DNA of 64,000 bases from Kutzneria viridogrisea (GCA_014138725.1 JACJID010000005.1:124001-188000), one strand, 5' to 3'; shown: positions 7,916 to 16,569, counted from the first letter of the stretch. The notes: a model not told the origin generated them from the sequence alone. Program-made: numbers and translations.

Positions 7916-9391
7916 TCAGTGGGTCGCGGCCCGGTCGCGCAGCAGCGTCCTCGCGGCGATGGCGGCGAGGACCAGCAGCACGGCGGCGGCGAGCCCGGCC
8001 AGTTGCAGCCCGGCGACGAAGGACTCGCGGGCGGTGTCCACCACCTGGGCGCGTACCTCGGCGGGCAGGCCGGAGGCGCTGGCCAGCGAGTCGCGCACCG
8101 CCTCGACGGCGGGGGCGGGCAGCCCGGCGGGCAACCGCAGGTCGGCGCGGTACACGGCGGTCAGCACCGAGCCGAGCACCGCGATGCCCAGGGCCGTGCC
8201 CAGCTCGTAGGAGATCTCCGAGACGGCGGAGGCGGCACCGGCCCGCTCGGGCGCCACGCTGCTCAGCACCAGGTCGGCGGTGATCGTGAACGCCACGCCC
8301 GCCCCGGAGCCGATCACCAGCAGGGCGAGGCCGATCACCGGGTACGGGGTCTGCGGGCCGAGCCAGAACGTGCCGACCAGTGCCGCGCCCATCGCGCCCA
8401 GCCCGGCGGCGGTGACGCGGGCGGCGGACCAGGCCCTGGCCAGCGCACCGGCCACCAGCCCGGCGACCACGGCACCGACCGTGGCGGGCAGTTCGAGCAG
8501 ACCGGCCTCCATCGGGCCGTAGCCCTGCACGAGCTGGAGGAACTGGGAGAAGAAGAACGCCACCCCGGCCAGGCCGAACATGGCCAGCAAGGTGGACAGC
8601 ACGGCCCCGGTGAACCGCCGCTGCGCGAACAGCCGCACGTCCACCAGCGGCACGGGCAGCCGCAGCTGGCGCCGCACGAACAGGGCCAGGGCCAGCACGC
8701 CGACAGCGGCGCCGACCAGGGTGCTCGGCTCGAACCCGTTGGCGGCGAACTCCTTGATCGCGTACACCACGCCGACCACGCCGACCAGGGACAGCACGGC
8801 GCCGACCAGGTCCCACGGCCCCGGCTCGGGGTTGCACGACTCGGGCAGCACGAACGCGCCCACCGTGATCAGCACCAGCATCACCGGGACGTTGATCAGG
8901 AACACCGAGCCCCACCAGAAGTGCTCCAGCAGGAAGCCGCCGACCAGCGGGCCGACCGCGGCGCCCGCCGAGGCCATGGCGCCCCACACGCCGATGGCCA
9001 GGCTGCGCTCCTTGGCGTCGGTGAACAGGTTACGGATGATCGACAGGGTGGAGGGCATGAGCGTGGCCCCGGCGACCCCGAGCAGGCCGCGCGCGAGGAT
9101 CAGCACCCCGGCGCTCGGCGCGAAGGCGGCCAGCACGGAGAGCAGGCCGAACGCCGTGGCACCGATCAGCAGCAAGCGCTTGCGGCCGATCCGGTCGCCC
9201 AGCGTGCCCATGGTGACCAGCAGCCCGGCCAGCACGAACGAGTAGGCGTCACCGATCCAGAGCAGTTCCACTGCCGAGGGGTTGAGGTCCCTGGCCAGGA
9301 AGGGCACGGCCAGGCTCAGCACCGTGGCGTCCACGGCGATCAGCAGCACCGCGAGCACCAGCGTGCTCAGTGCGACCCAACGCGACTTCAT
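7916..9391 (-). CDS. MFS drug exporter, DHA2 (EmrB/QacA) family
   Basis: 491 aa with about 14 predicted membrane segments. TM1 carries LIAVDATVLSLAVPFLARDL, followed by WIGDAYSFVLAGLLVTMGTLGDRIGRK (motif A after TM2), RGLLGVAGATLMPSTLSII and PLVGGFLLEHFWWGSVFLIN (motif C region), as in proton-driven QacA/EmrB exporters. It would export lipophilic drugs or a metabolite across the cytoplasmic membrane. Its ATG (9391..9389) overlaps the TGA stop of the TetR gene (ATGA), so the two form one translationally coupled unit under TetR control. Substrate not determinable. Confidence 0.9.
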   Translation of the reverse strand: MKSRWVALSTLVLAVLLIAVDATVLSLAVPFLARDLNPSAVELLWIGDAYSFVLAGLLVTMGTLGDRIGRKRLLLIGATAFGLLSVLAAFAPSAGVLILARGLLGVAGATLMPSTLSIIRNLFTDAKERSLAIGVWGAMASAGAAVGPLVGGFLLEHFWWGSVFLINVPVMLVLITVGAFVLPESCNPEPGPWDLVGAVLSLVGVVGVVYAIKEFAANGFEPSTLVGAAVGVLALALFVRRQLRLPVPLVDVRLFAQRRFTGAVLSTLLAMFGLAGVAFFFSQFLQLVQGYGPMEAGLLELPATVGAVVAGLVAGALARAWSAARVTAAGLGAMGAALVGTFWLGPQTPYPVIGLALLVIGSGAGVAFTITADLVLSSVAPERAGAASAVSEISYELGTALGIAVLGSVLTAVYRADLRLPAGLPAPAVEAVRDSLASASGLPAEVRAQVVDTARESFVAGLQLAGLAAAVLLVLAAIAARTLLRDRAATH

Positions 9392-9939
9392 GACTGGTTC
9401 CTCCGCACGGCCCCGTTGAGCAGCAGTTCGGTCAACACCCGGTTGGCGTCCTTGGCGGCCAGCCGCCCGTGCTGGACGGCCCAGCCGGTGCCCGCGAGCA
9501 GCGAGCTCAGCGCGTCGGTGAGGAACTCGGCGGGCAGTTCCACGCGGAACGCCCCGCTCTCCTGCCCGCGCCGGAACAGCCCGATCAGCGCCAGGTCCAG
9601 CTCGGCCCAGAGCTGGTCCATCTCGGGGTCGCCGGCGATCTGGTTCTCCCCCATCAGGAAGGCCCACAGGTCGGCGATCGGTACCAGCTCCGCCACCAGC
9701 CTGCGCACGGCCGCCACGGGCTCCCCCTGCTCGGGCCTCGCCCGCTCGATCGCGGCCCGTGCGTCGGCCAGCGCCAGCTCCGCCAACTGCTTGACCAGTG
9801 CGTTGCGGCTGGGCACGAGCCGGTGCAGGGTCGCCCGGCTGATGCCCGCGGCCTTGGCCAGCTCGTCCATGGGCGCGTTCGGCTGGCGCACCAGCACCCG
9901 CACCGTCGCCCGCAGCACCCGCACCCGATCCGTCGCCAT
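9388..9939 (-). CDS. TetR-family repressor of the adjacent exporter
   Basis: 183 aa. An N-terminal TetR helix-turn-helix lies at ~25-50 (MDELAKAAGISRATLHRLV). The remaining all-helical domain is the ligand sensor. ATG 9939 is chosen because a -10 hexamer TATCTT (minus strand, 9951..9946) ends 6 nt before it, a leaderless arrangement; an alternative ATG lies at 9954. An inverted repeat TGAGAC-N6-GTCTCA (9959-9976) lies immediately upstream, with a third TGAGAC half-site at 9939-9944. The repressor probably controls its own operon and the exporter, and an exported compound would relieve repression. Confidence 0.88.
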   Translation of the reverse strand: MATDRVRVLRATVRVLVRQPNAPMDELAKAAGISRATLHRLVPSRNALVKQLAELALADARAAIERARPEQGEPVAAVRRLVAELVPIADLWAFLMGENQIAGDPEMDQLWAELDLALIGLFRRGQESGAFRVELPAEFLTDALSSLLAGTGWAVQHGRLAAKDANRVLTELLLNGAVRRNQS

Positions 9940-9958
9940 GAGACGAAGATACATCAAA

Positions 9959-9976
9959 TGAGACAGCCACGTCTCA
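9959..9976. promoter_or_regulatory. TetR operator candidate
   Basis: TGAGAC-AGCCAC-GTCTCA is a perfect 6+6 inverted repeat with a 6-nt spacer. It overlaps the -35 to -10 region of the tetR-exporter operon. A further TGAGAC lies 20 nt away at 9939-9944, suggesting cooperative binding. This fits TetR autoregulation; binding is not proven. Confidence 0.6.
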
Positions 9977-9993
9977 AACCGCGGGTAAAAGGG

Positions 9994-10021
9994 AGCGGGG
10001 TCACCCGTGGGCGACCCCGCT
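9994..10021 (-). terminator. Rho-independent terminator of serS
   Basis: On the minus strand a 9-bp stem (AGCGGGGTC / GACCCCGCT) with a 10-nt loop is followed by CCCTTTTA. It starts 5 nt after the serS stop codon and separates serS from the TetR promoter region. Confidence 0.75.
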
Positions 10022-10026
10022 GCCGA

Positions 10027-11292
10027 CTACTTGACCGGGGTCAGCACGTCCTGACCGCCGAGGTACGGGCGCAGCGCCCGCGGCACCACCACGGAGCCGT
10101 CGGGCTGCTGGTGGTTCTCCATGATCGCCACGATCCAACGCGTGGTGGCCAGGGTGCCGTTGAGCGTGGCCACGGTCTGCGGCTTGCCGTCGGCGTCCCG
10201 CGAACGGATGTTGAGCCGCCTGGCCTGGAAGGTGGTGCAGTTCGAGGTGGAGGTCAGCTCGCGGTAGGCCGACTGGGAGGGCACCCACGCCTCACAGTCG
10301 AACTTGCGGGCCGCCGAGGCGCCGAGGTCGCCGCTGGCCGTGTCGATGACCCGGTACGGGACCTCGACCTTGGCCAGCATCTCCTCCTCCCAGGCCAGCA
10401 GGCGCTGGTGCTCCTCGCGGGCCTGCTCCGGCGCGCAGAAGGAGAACATCTCGATCTTGTCGAACTGGTGCACCCGGATGATGCCCCGGGTGTCCTTGCC
10501 GTACGACCCGGCCTCGCGGCGGTAGCAGGAGGACCAGCCCGCGTAGCGGCGCGGACCGCCGGACAGGTCGATGATCTCGTCGGCGTGGTACCCGGCCAGC
10601 GGCACCTCGGAGGTGCCGACCAGGAACAGGTCGTCCTCGCGCAGCCGGTACACCTCGGTGGCGTGCGCCCCGAGGAAGCCGGTGCCCTCCATGATCTCGG
10701 GCCGGACCAGCGAGGGCGTGATCATCATGGTGAAGCCAGCGGCCACGGCCTGCTGCATGGCCATGTTCATCAGCGCGAGCTGCAACTGCGCGCCGATGCC
10801 GGTGAGGAAGTAGAACCGCGAGCCGGAGACCTTCGCACCGCGCTCCATGTCGACCGCGCGCAGGCCCTCCATCAGCTCCAGGTGATCGCGCGGGGTGAAC
10901 TCGAACTCGCGCGGCTGGCCGACGGTCTTGAGCACGGTGTAGTCGTCCTCGCCGCCGTGCGGCACCCCGTCCTCGACCAGGTTGGCGATGCGCTTGTGCG
11001 CCTCGGTCAGCGCCTGGTCGGCGGCGGACTGCTCGGCCTCGGCGGCCTTCACCTCGGCGGCCAGCTCCTTGGCCTTGGCCAGCAGCGCGGTGCGCTCCTC
11101 GCCCTGGGCCCTGCCCACCAGCTTGCCCAGCTGCTTCTGCTCGGCGCGCAGGGAGTCCGCCCGGGACACCGCGGAGCGGCGACTCTCGTCGGCGGACAGC
11201 AGGCTGTCCACCAACGACGGGTCCTCACCACGTGCGCGCTGCGAAGCGCGCACCACGTCCGGGTTCTCGCGCAGTGTCCTGAGGTCAATCAC
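10027..11292 (-). CDS. serS: Seryl-tRNA synthetase
   Basis: 421 aa, normal bacterial length. Residues ~1-105 are the antiparallel coiled-coil arm that clamps tRNA-Ser (alanine/glutamate-rich heptads). The class II catalytic core follows, with [15 protein letters not shown], the motif 2 region [20 protein letters not shown], and motif 3 near the C-terminus ([18 protein letters not shown]). It activates serine with ATP and charges tRNA-Ser (and tRNA-Sec if present). The start is GTG 11292. The DUF350 gene ends 14 nt upstream on the same strand, so serS may be read from its own promoter and also by read-through of that operon. Confidence 0.98.
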   Translation of the reverse strand: MIDLRTLRENPDVVRASQRARGEDPSLVDSLLSADESRRSAVSRADSLRAEQKQLGKLVGRAQGEERTALLAKAKELAAEVKAAEAEQSAADQALTEAHKRIANLVEDGVPHGGEDDYTVLKTVGQPREFEFTPRDHLELMEGLRAVDMERGAKVSGSRFYFLTGIGAQLQLALMNMAMQQAVAAGFTMMITPSLVRPEIMEGTGFLGAHATEVYRLREDDLFLVGTSEVPLAGYHADEIIDLSGGPRRYAGWSSCYRREAGSYGKDTRGIIRVHQFDKIEMFSFCAPEQAREEHQRLLAWEEEMLAKVEVPYRVIDTASGDLGASAARKFDCEAWVPSQSAYRELTSTSNCTTFQARRLNIRSRDADGKPQTVATLNGTLATTRWIVAIMENHQQPDGSVVVPRALRPYLGGQDVLTPVK

Positions 11293-11306
11293 GCCGTGAA
11301 ATCTAC

Positions 11307-11732
11307 TCAGCTGATCGCGACGGCCACCACGAGCCCCAGGGCCAGGTGCGCGGCCGCCACCACGACGCTGACCGGCGAGAACTCCTCCGCGGCGAGTAGG
11401 GCGCCGATGTCGATGCGCATGGCGAACTCGAAGACGCGGATCGCGATCACCTGGACGATGATCCCGATCAGGCCGAAGACCAGCGCGGACACGATGCCCT
11501 CGGACAGCTTCGCGGGCGAGTTGTAGATCGCCACCAGCACGATCAGCGCCACGCTGAGCAGCCCGGAGGCGGTCACCGCCGCCGCGTTCGGACGACCGTC
11601 CCTGACCAGCTTCGACAGCTTGCCTGGGGTGGTCCAGTCGATCACGTAGAAACCGATCAGCATCAGCACGAGACCGATCACCGCGTAGAGCGCGATCGCG
11701 CCGACGCCCTGGCCAAGAGTCGCGAGGGTCAC
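11307..11732 (-). CDS. DUF350 membrane protein (YjfL-like)
   Basis: 141 aa with four hydrophobic segments (~10-30, ~53-72, ~82-104, ~118-140), the two-hairpin layout of DUF350. The charged [12 protein letters not shown] stretch between helices 3 and 4 is typical. The biochemical role is unknown. In many bacteria it sits beside glutathionylspermidine-synthase-like ATP-grasp enzymes (E. coli yjfL-yjfM-yjfC), exactly as here: the ATP-grasp gene ends 13 nt upstream. A role in envelope or membrane stress has been proposed from such neighbourhoods; that is context, not proof. Confidence 0.85.
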   Translation of the reverse strand: MTLATLGQGVGAIALYAVIGLVLMLIGFYVIDWTTPGKLSKLVRDGRPNAAAVTASGLLSVALIVLVAIYNSPAKLSEGIVSALVFGLIGIIVQVIAIRVFEFAMRIDIGALLAAEEFSPVSVVVAAAHLALGLVVAVAIS

Positions 11733-11745
11733 GGCTGGTCAGTAT

Positions 11746-12912
11746 TCACGACTCGACTATCCGATGTGGAACGAAAGAGGCCCCGTCGTCGGTCACAAGT
11801 CCGACACTTTCCCGGATGCCCAGGCCCGCGGCGGCGTCGTCCACCACCCAGGCACCGAGCACCGGCCGGTAGCCGTCGAACTCCGGCAGCGGGTCGAACA
11901 GCTGGTAGACGTGGCCCTCGCGGCCGTACACCCCGCCGGTCTCGGTCTCGTAGCCCGGGGCCACGATCGTGATGTTGGCGCCCTCCCTGCCCAGCAGCGG
12001 CTTGCGCACGTACTCGGTGAGGAAGCCCGGGTCGCCAAGGAACGCGGGCAGCAGGTTCGGGTGGCCGGGGTGCATCTCCCACAACACGGCCAGCAACGCC
12101 TTGTTGGACAGCAGCATCTTCCACAGCGGCTCGACCCACAGCGTGCCCGGCAGGGTCTCCACGGCGTGGCGGCCGAACTGCTCCTCGACCACCCACTCCC
12201 ACGGGTACAGCTTCACCACGGTGTTCATCGGGGACTCGGCGAGGTCCACGAACCGCTTGAGCAACGTGTCCCAGCCGATGTCCTCGATGGACAGTCCCAC
12301 CGTGTCCATGCCGCCCTCGGCCGCGGTCTCCTGCAGATAGGCCACGGTGAGGTGGTCCTCACCCGTGGTGTCCCCCTCGGACCAGGTGAAGTGCAGCTCG
12401 TTGTTGGGCAGCAGGTTGCCGAGGTCGCGCCACCGCTCCACCAGCTTCTCGTGGATGGAGTTCCACTGGTCGTCCTCGGGGAACACGTCGGTCTTCCAGT
12501 TCCACTGGATCACCGAGGCCTCCAGCAGGGAGGTCGGCGTGTCCGCGTTGTACTCCAGCATCTTCGCCGGGCCCGAACCGTCGTAGCGCAGGTCGAAGCG
12601 CCCGTACACGTGCGGGTCCCTGCGCTTCCAGGACTCGGCGATCGCCGGCCACAGCCACTCCGCGATGCCGAAGTCCCGGTAGCGCTCGGTGGTCACCACC
12701 GTGTCCACCGCCTCCAGGCACATCGAGTGCAGCAGCTCGACGTCGGCCTCCAGCGAGAGGATCTCGTCCATCTCGAACACGTAGTGCGCCGACTCGTCCC
12801 AGTACGGGCGCTGCGTGCCGTTCACGCCGACCGAGGGCGAGCCGAACACCAGCCCCTGGTCGGCGACGATCTGCTGCCACCCAGGCCGTGGCCTGGAGGT
12901 CTCCCGGTGCAC
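11746..12912 (-). CDS. Glutathionylspermidine-synthase-like ATP-grasp ligase (YjfC-like)
   Basis: 388 aa. The sequence matches the pre-ATP-grasp plus ATP-grasp C-terminal module of glutathionylspermidine synthase: RFDLRYDGSGPAKMLEYNAD (~105-124), PTSLLEASVIQWNW, VVKLYPWEWVVEEQFG (~245-260), NKALLAVLWEMHPGHPNLLP, and FLTEYVRKPLLGREGANI (lysine and glycine loop for ATP). The amidase half of E. coli GspS is missing, as in YjfC/YgiC. It probably forms an amide bond between an unknown carboxylate and amine. Glutathionylspermidine is unlikely because actinobacteria normally use mycothiol. The GTG start directly follows the TGA of the preceding gene with no gap, so the two are coupled. Confidence 0.85.
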   Translation of the reverse strand: MHRETSRPRPGWQQIVADQGLVFGSPSVGVNGTQRPYWDESAHYVFEMDEILSLEADVELLHSMCLEAVDTVVTTERYRDFGIAEWLWPAIAESWKRRDPHVYGRFDLRYDGSGPAKMLEYNADTPTSLLEASVIQWNWKTDVFPEDDQWNSIHEKLVERWRDLGNLLPNNELHFTWSEGDTTGEDHLTVAYLQETAAEGGMDTVGLSIEDIGWDTLLKRFVDLAESPMNTVVKLYPWEWVVEEQFGRHAVETLPGTLWVEPLWKMLLSNKALLAVLWEMHPGHPNLLPAFLGDPGFLTEYVRKPLLGREGANITIVAPGYETETGGVYGREGHVYQLFDPLPEFDGYRPVLGAWVVDDAAAGLGIRESVGLVTDDGASFVPHRIVES

Positions 12913-13575
12913 TCAGCTGCCCCCGCTCGTCCCGCTCTTGCCGCCGCTGCTGCCGCCGCTCTTGCCCGCGCTGCTGCCGCTGTCCCCGCTGCCGCCCTTC
13001 ACGCCGAAACCGCCGCGCTGGATGGTCTGGCCGCTGGAGGACTTCACCTCGGTGCCGCTGCTCGGCGCGGTGATGGTGCCGCCGGTGGCGCGCTGCCCGA
13101 TGCTGCCACTGCCGCCGTAGTAGTAGTGGTACTGCCGCCCGCCGGAGAACAGGAACCAGCCGGTGCCCGGGTTGTACGAGCCGCCGTTGGACGAGTAGTA
13201 CGCCGAGTTGACGTTGCAGTACTGGTCGTCGACCACGACCCCGCTGTTGTCGGTGCACCGCGCGGTCACGCTGGTGGACGGACCGGACAGCGCGTAGGAG
13301 GCGGCGATCACGCCGACCAGCCCCACGCCGACCCCGCCACCGATCAGCGCCCGCTTGCGGATCTTCTTCTTGCGGGCGAGCTGCGCCTGCTCGACCTCCT
13401 CGGCCTCCTGGCGCTCGCGCTCCTCGGCGGCGGCCCGCTCGCGGGCGCGCTTCTCGGCCAGTGTCGGCGGCCTGGGCTTGGTCGAGGAGTCCTGGAAGCG
13501 GACGCTGCCCTGCTTGGGCTTGTTCTCCTCGGTCCGCTCGGGCTTGACCTCGTCCTCGGGTGTGTCGTCGGCCAT
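12913..13575 (-). CDS. Membrane-anchored, Ser/Gly-rich extracytoplasmic protein of the ATP-grasp operon
   Basis: 220 aa. The first ~95 residues are highly charged and predicted cytoplasmic, with an Ala/Glu/Arg-rich coiled-coil stretch (~38-75) and a basic KKKIRKR stop. One membrane helix follows (~97-118). Outside lies a cysteine-containing segment (ARCTDNSGVVVDDQYC), a Tyr-rich stretch (QYHYYYGG), an RGGFG motif near residue 183 and a low-complexity Ser/Gly tail. Position and the RGGFG ending resemble DUF1190/YjfM-YgiB proteins of the E. coli yjf operon, but similarity is weak and I leave it unassigned. ATG 13575 has a clear GGAGGAG 5 nt upstream. First gene of the operon. Confidence 0.75.
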   Translation of the reverse strand: MADDTPEDEVKPERTEENKPKQGSVRFQDSSTKPRPPTLAEKRARERAAAEERERQEAEEVEQAQLARKKKIRKRALIGGGVGVGLVGVIAASYALSGPSTSVTARCTDNSGVVVDDQYCNVNSAYYSSNGGSYNPGTGWFLFSGGRQYHYYYGGSGSIGQRATGGTITAPSSGTEVKSSSGQTIQRGGFGVKGGSGDSGSSAGKSGGSSGGKSGTSGGS

Positions 13576-13641
13576 CGGCTCCTCCTGCCAGAGACGGTAC
13601 CCAGTGTCGGTTACTGGCCGGCACAGGCATCATGGGTTCTG

Positions 13642-14610
13642 ATGCCAGAACTCGCTGAGTGGTTTCATCCAAAGCGGCAGACCGGCCAGACCCGTCTGCT
13701 GATGGTCGGCGCCGTCCTCGGGGCGCTGGTCGTACTGACCACGAGCACGCTGTTCTCGTGGCCGATCAAGGGTATGCCCGCGGGCGCCGCGACGGACGCG
13801 AACGCGGCCTTCGACGCACCCGACGGCAGCTGCCTGACCTGGGCGGACAACGGTGAGATCAGCCGTGTCGACTGCTCGGCGAAGCACCTGTTCGAGATCG
13901 CGGGCACGGTGGACCTGACCGCCAGCTACCCGTCCGGGGCCCCCTTCCCCGACGGCACGCTGTGGCAGAAGATCTCCCAGGACAAGTGCACCCCGGTCAC
14001 CGCCAAGTACATGTCGGACAAGCTCGATCCCAACGGCAAGTACAGCACCGGGGCGCTCAAGCCCAAGGAGCAGCAGTGGTCGGCGGGCGCCCGGCAGGTG
14101 CGCTGCGGGCTGCAGGCGGCGGGACCGCGCGGCAAGCTCCAGCCGACCACCGGCTCGGCGACCAAGGCGGACCAGTCCCCGGTGTACCCGGAGGGCACCT
14201 GCCTGGGCATCGAGGGCAAGGACCTGGGCGACCCGGTGGCCTGCACCGAGGCGCACGCCTACGAGATCATCGGCGTGGTGGACCTCAAGCCTCAGTTCCA
14301 GGACGCCTACCCCACCGAGGACAAGCAGAAGGCCGCGCTGTCCCAGGCCTGCGAGAAGATGACCACCGCCTACACCAAGGGCTTCGACCTGACCAAGGTC
14401 GGCCTGGGCGTGACCTGGGACACGATCAAGCAGGAGAGCTGGAACCTGGGCTCCACCAAGGTCAACTGCAAGGTGGGCCAGAAGCTGCCGGACGGCTCCG
14501 GGCTCCAGAAGATCACCAACTCGGTGCGCGGGGTCGGCCCGCAACTGGTGCCCAGCAGCACCCAGAACGCGCCGACCAACACCCCGCAGGACTCGGGCTC
14601 GGGCAACTAG
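13642..14610 (+). CDS. Septum-formation family membrane protein
   Basis: 322 aa. A short cytoplasmic N-terminus is followed by one membrane helix (~20-42, LLMVGAVLGALVVLTTSTLF). The rest is extracytoplasmic with two similar cysteine-containing repeats: GSCLTWADNGEISRVDCSAKHLFEI (~60-85) and GTCLGIEGKDLGDPVACTEAHAYEII (~190-215). Each pairs two cysteines with a following H-x-(F/Y)-E motif, the hallmark of the actinobacterial septum-formation domain. It probably acts at the cell envelope during division; function is inferred from the family. The tail is Pro/Thr/Ser-rich. ATG 13642 is the only sensible start in this frame before the membrane helix. It is divergent from the DUF350/ATP-grasp operon and followed without gap by a zincin. 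Confidence 0.8.
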   Translation: MPELAEWFHPKRQTGQTRLLMVGAVLGALVVLTTSTLFSWPIKGMPAGAATDANAAFDAPDGSCLTWADNGEISRVDCSAKHLFEIAGTVDLTASYPSGAPFPDGTLWQKISQDKCTPVTAKYMSDKLDPNGKYSTGALKPKEQQWSAGARQVRCGLQAAGPRGKLQPTTGSATKADQSPVYPEGTCLGIEGKDLGDPVACTEAHAYEIIGVVDLKPQFQDAYPTEDKQKAALSQACEKMTTAYTKGFDLTKVGLGVTWDTIKQESWNLGSTKVNCKVGQKLPDGSGLQKITNSVRGVGPQLVPSSTQNAPTNTPQDSGSGN

Positions 14611-14960
14611 TGGCCTTCTCGATGAGCCCAGCCCGGTTCGAGGAGCTGGTCGGTGAGTCACTGGACCTGGTGCCGCCGCGCTTCGCGGAGGCCATGGACA
14701 ACGTGGTGATCCTGGTCGAGCCGCGCAACGAGGAGGACCCGACGCTGCTCGGGCTCTACCACGGCGTCGCACTGACCGAGCGGGGCTACGACTACGGCGG
14801 CGCGCTGCCGGACCGGATCTTCCTCTACCGCGAGGCGATCCTGGACATCTGCGAGACCGAGCAGGACGTGGTCGACGAGGTGGCGGTCACCGTCGTGCAC
14901 GAGATCGCGCACCACTTCGGCATCGACGACCACACCCTGCACGAACTCGGCTGGGGCTGA
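14610..14960 (+). CDS. Metallopeptidase-like zincin (DUF1025 family)
   Basis: 116 aa, normal for this small family. Residues ~97-107 contain HEIAHHFGIDD, an HExxH zinc-binding motif with a downstream Asp as likely third ligand. The N-terminus (SPARFEELVGESLDLVPP) matches the family opening. The GTG start shares one base with the TAG of the septum-formation gene; ATG 14622 is an alternative. The coupling suggests joint expression with the septum protein. Whether it cleaves peptides is not established for the family. The gene is convergent with the phosphatase gene, with no base between the two stops. Confidence 0.85.
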   Translation: MAFSMSPARFEELVGESLDLVPPRFAEAMDNVVILVEPRNEEDPTLLGLYHGVALTERGYDYGGALPDRIFLYREAILDICETEQDVVDEVAVTVVHEIAHHFGIDDHTLHELGWG

Positions 14961-15587
14961 TCACCCCAGCGGCACGCCGGCCCACTCCAGGCAGCGCCAG
15001 CCGCCCGCGGCCGTGGGGTCCAGCTCCAGCACGACCCGTCCCGTGTTGGGCAGCAGGTGCGTCTCGGCCAGTTCCGCCGGGATGTTGTCGGCCAGCGCGA
15101 AGGAGGCCAGGCGGATCGCCGCCCCGTGGCTGACCAGCACCACCACCCCGTCGGCGTGCCGCTGGCGGAGCTGCTCGACCACCGGCAGGAAGCGGGCCAG
15201 CGCCTGGTTGGCCGACTCGCCGCCGGGCATCGGCGCGTCCAGGTCCTCCCCGGAGGTCCACTTCGTGAACACCCCGAAGAAGGTCCGCAGCGAGTCCTCG
15301 TCGTTGAGGCACTCCAGGTCGCCGACGAACACCTCGTGCACGCCCTCGACCACCACCACGTCCAGCCCGTGCGGCTCGGCGATCGCGGCGGCGGTCTGCC
15401 GTGCCCGCACCGCCACGCTGGAGTAGACCGCCGACACCGGCTCCCCGGCCAGCACACGGCCGACGGCCACGGCCTGCTGCTGCCCCTGTTCGGTCAGCGG
15501 TGGGCCGGGCGGCTTGGAGTCCAGTGCGTGCACCACGTTCGACGGGGTCTGCCCGTGCCGGACCAGGACGAGTCGCAGCGTGCTCAC
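14961..15587 (-). CDS. Histidine phosphatase family (phosphoglycerate-mutase-like) protein
   Basis: 208 aa. The catalytic RHG motif is in LVLVRHGQTPSN (~5-16), the second arginine in YSSVAVRARQTA (~57-68), the acid in EVFVGDLECLND, and the second histidine in VLVSHGAAIRL (~145-155). These place it in the branch-1 histidine phosphatases that dephosphorylate small metabolites. I chose GTG 15587 because GAGGTGAGG lies 5 nt before it; that ribosome site is the end of a recurring intergenic element. The element fills the 61-nt gap to pheA, so the two genes are probably cotranscribed. Confidence 0.88.
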   Translation of the reverse strand: MSTLRLVLVRHGQTPSNVVHALDSKPPGPPLTEQGQQQAVAVGRVLAGEPVSAVYSSVAVRARQTAAAIAEPHGLDVVVVEGVHEVFVGDLECLNDEDSLRTFFGVFTKWTSGEDLDAPMPGGESANQALARFLPVVEQLRQRHADGVVVLVSHGAAIRLASFALADNIPAELAETHLLPNTGRVVLELDPTAAGGWRCLEWAGVPLG

Positions 15588-15592
15588 GCCCT

Positions 15593-15652
15593 CACCTCGC
15601 CAGCGCTCAGCGAGCGCGTTCGCACCGGCGCTGCGTTGAATGGCTCGCTCAC
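15593..15652 (-). repeat. Intergenic linker element, copy 1 (pheA to phosphatase)
   Basis: Read on the minus strand it starts GTGAGCGAGC (its TGA is the pheA stop) and ends GCGCTGGCGAGGTG, whose GAGGTG is the ribosome site 5 nt before the next GTG start. The same start, end and 5-nt spacing recur at 33601-33749 and 35129-35205. Confidence 0.6.
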
Positions 15653-16569
15653 GCGCGCTCACCCCGCCGCACGGCCGCCACCCAGTCCGTGGCCGCGGCG
15701 AAGTCCTCGTCCCGCGTGGGCGCCGCGACCTGGGTCTGCGTGCCGTCGGTGCGCGGGTACGAGCCCAGGAAGCGCACTTCCAGGCAGCGCCGGTGCAGGG
15801 CCGCCAGCGCGTCGGCGATGCGCTGTTCGGCGAGGTGGCCCTCCACGTCCAGGAAGAACCGGTACTCGCCGAACCGGTCCTTGGTGGGGCGGGCCTCCAG
15901 CCGGGTCAGGTTGATCTCCCGCAGGGCCAGCTCGTGCAGCAGCCCGGAGAGCGCGCCGGTGCGGTTGACCGCGACGGCCACCAGCGAGGTGCGGTCCGCC
16001 CCGGTCGGTGCGGGCAGTGCGCCGGGCCTGGTGACCAGCAGGAACCGGGTCACCGCGTCGGCCACGTCGGCCACGCCCGTGGCGAGCTCGTGCAGCGGGT
16101 AGTGCTCGACGGCAACGGGTGCGCTGACCGCCGCGTCGTACTCCCCCGCGTGCACCGCGCGGGCCGCTCCCGCCGTGGAGTTGACCGCGATCGCCGTGGC
16201 CTTGGGCAGGTTCGCCTCCAGCCAGCCCCTGACCTGGGCGAGCCCGTGCGGGTGGCTGGCCACGGTCTGGATCTGCGCGGCCTCGGTGCCCGGCCGGACC
16301 AGGACGCTGAAGTGCACCGGCAGCACGTGCTCGGCCACCGCGACCACCGGCTCGCCCAGTGCCAGCGCGTCCATGGTGGCCGGGACCGCGCCCTCCACGG
16401 AGTTCTCCACCGGCACGCAGCCCGCGGCGACCTCGCCGGAGCGGACCGCGGCGACCACGGCCGGGATCGTGTCCAGCGGCAGCAGCTCGTGCTCCCGCGG
16501 GTCGGCCAGCGCACGCGCCGCCTGCTCCGTGAAGGTTCCCTGGGGTCCGAAATAGGCGATGCGCGGCAC
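15649..16569 (-). CDS. pheA: Prephenate dehydratase
   Basis: 306 aa. An N-terminal periplasmic-binding-like catalytic domain opens with RIAYFGPQGTFTEQAA and includes GCVPVENSVEGAV (~51-63) and the STAGAARAV region; a TRFLLV segment (TRF catalytic motif) is near residue 175. The C-terminal ACT domain (~195-280: SLVAVAVNRTGALSGLL, LTRLEARPTK, YRFFLDVEGH) binds phenylalanine for feedback control. The enzyme converts prephenate to phenylpyruvate, the committed step of phenylalanine synthesis, in the cytoplasm. No chorismate mutase domain is fused. It lies upstream of the histidine phosphatase gene. Confidence 0.97.
   Translation of the reverse strand: MPRIAYFGPQGTFTEQAARALADPREHELLPLDTIPAVVAAVRSGEVAAGCVPVENSVEGAVPATMDALALGEPVVAVAEHVLPVHFSVLVRPGTEAAQIQTVASHPHGLAQVRGWLEANLPKATAIAVNSTAGAARAVHAGEYDAAVSAPVAVEHYPLHELATGVADVADAVTRFLLVTRPGALPAPTGADRTSLVAVAVNRTGALSGLLHELALREINLTRLEARPTKDRFGEYRFFLDVEGHLAEQRIADALAALHRRCLEVRFLGSYPRTDGTQTQVAAPTRDEDFAAATDWVAAVRRGERA

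Noticed and set aside
7913-9961. 682-codon plus-strand open frame antisense to the drug exporter and TetR genes
   Set aside because: Gly/Gln/His/Arg-rich shadow translation; the minus strand encodes clear MFS and TetR proteins over the same span.
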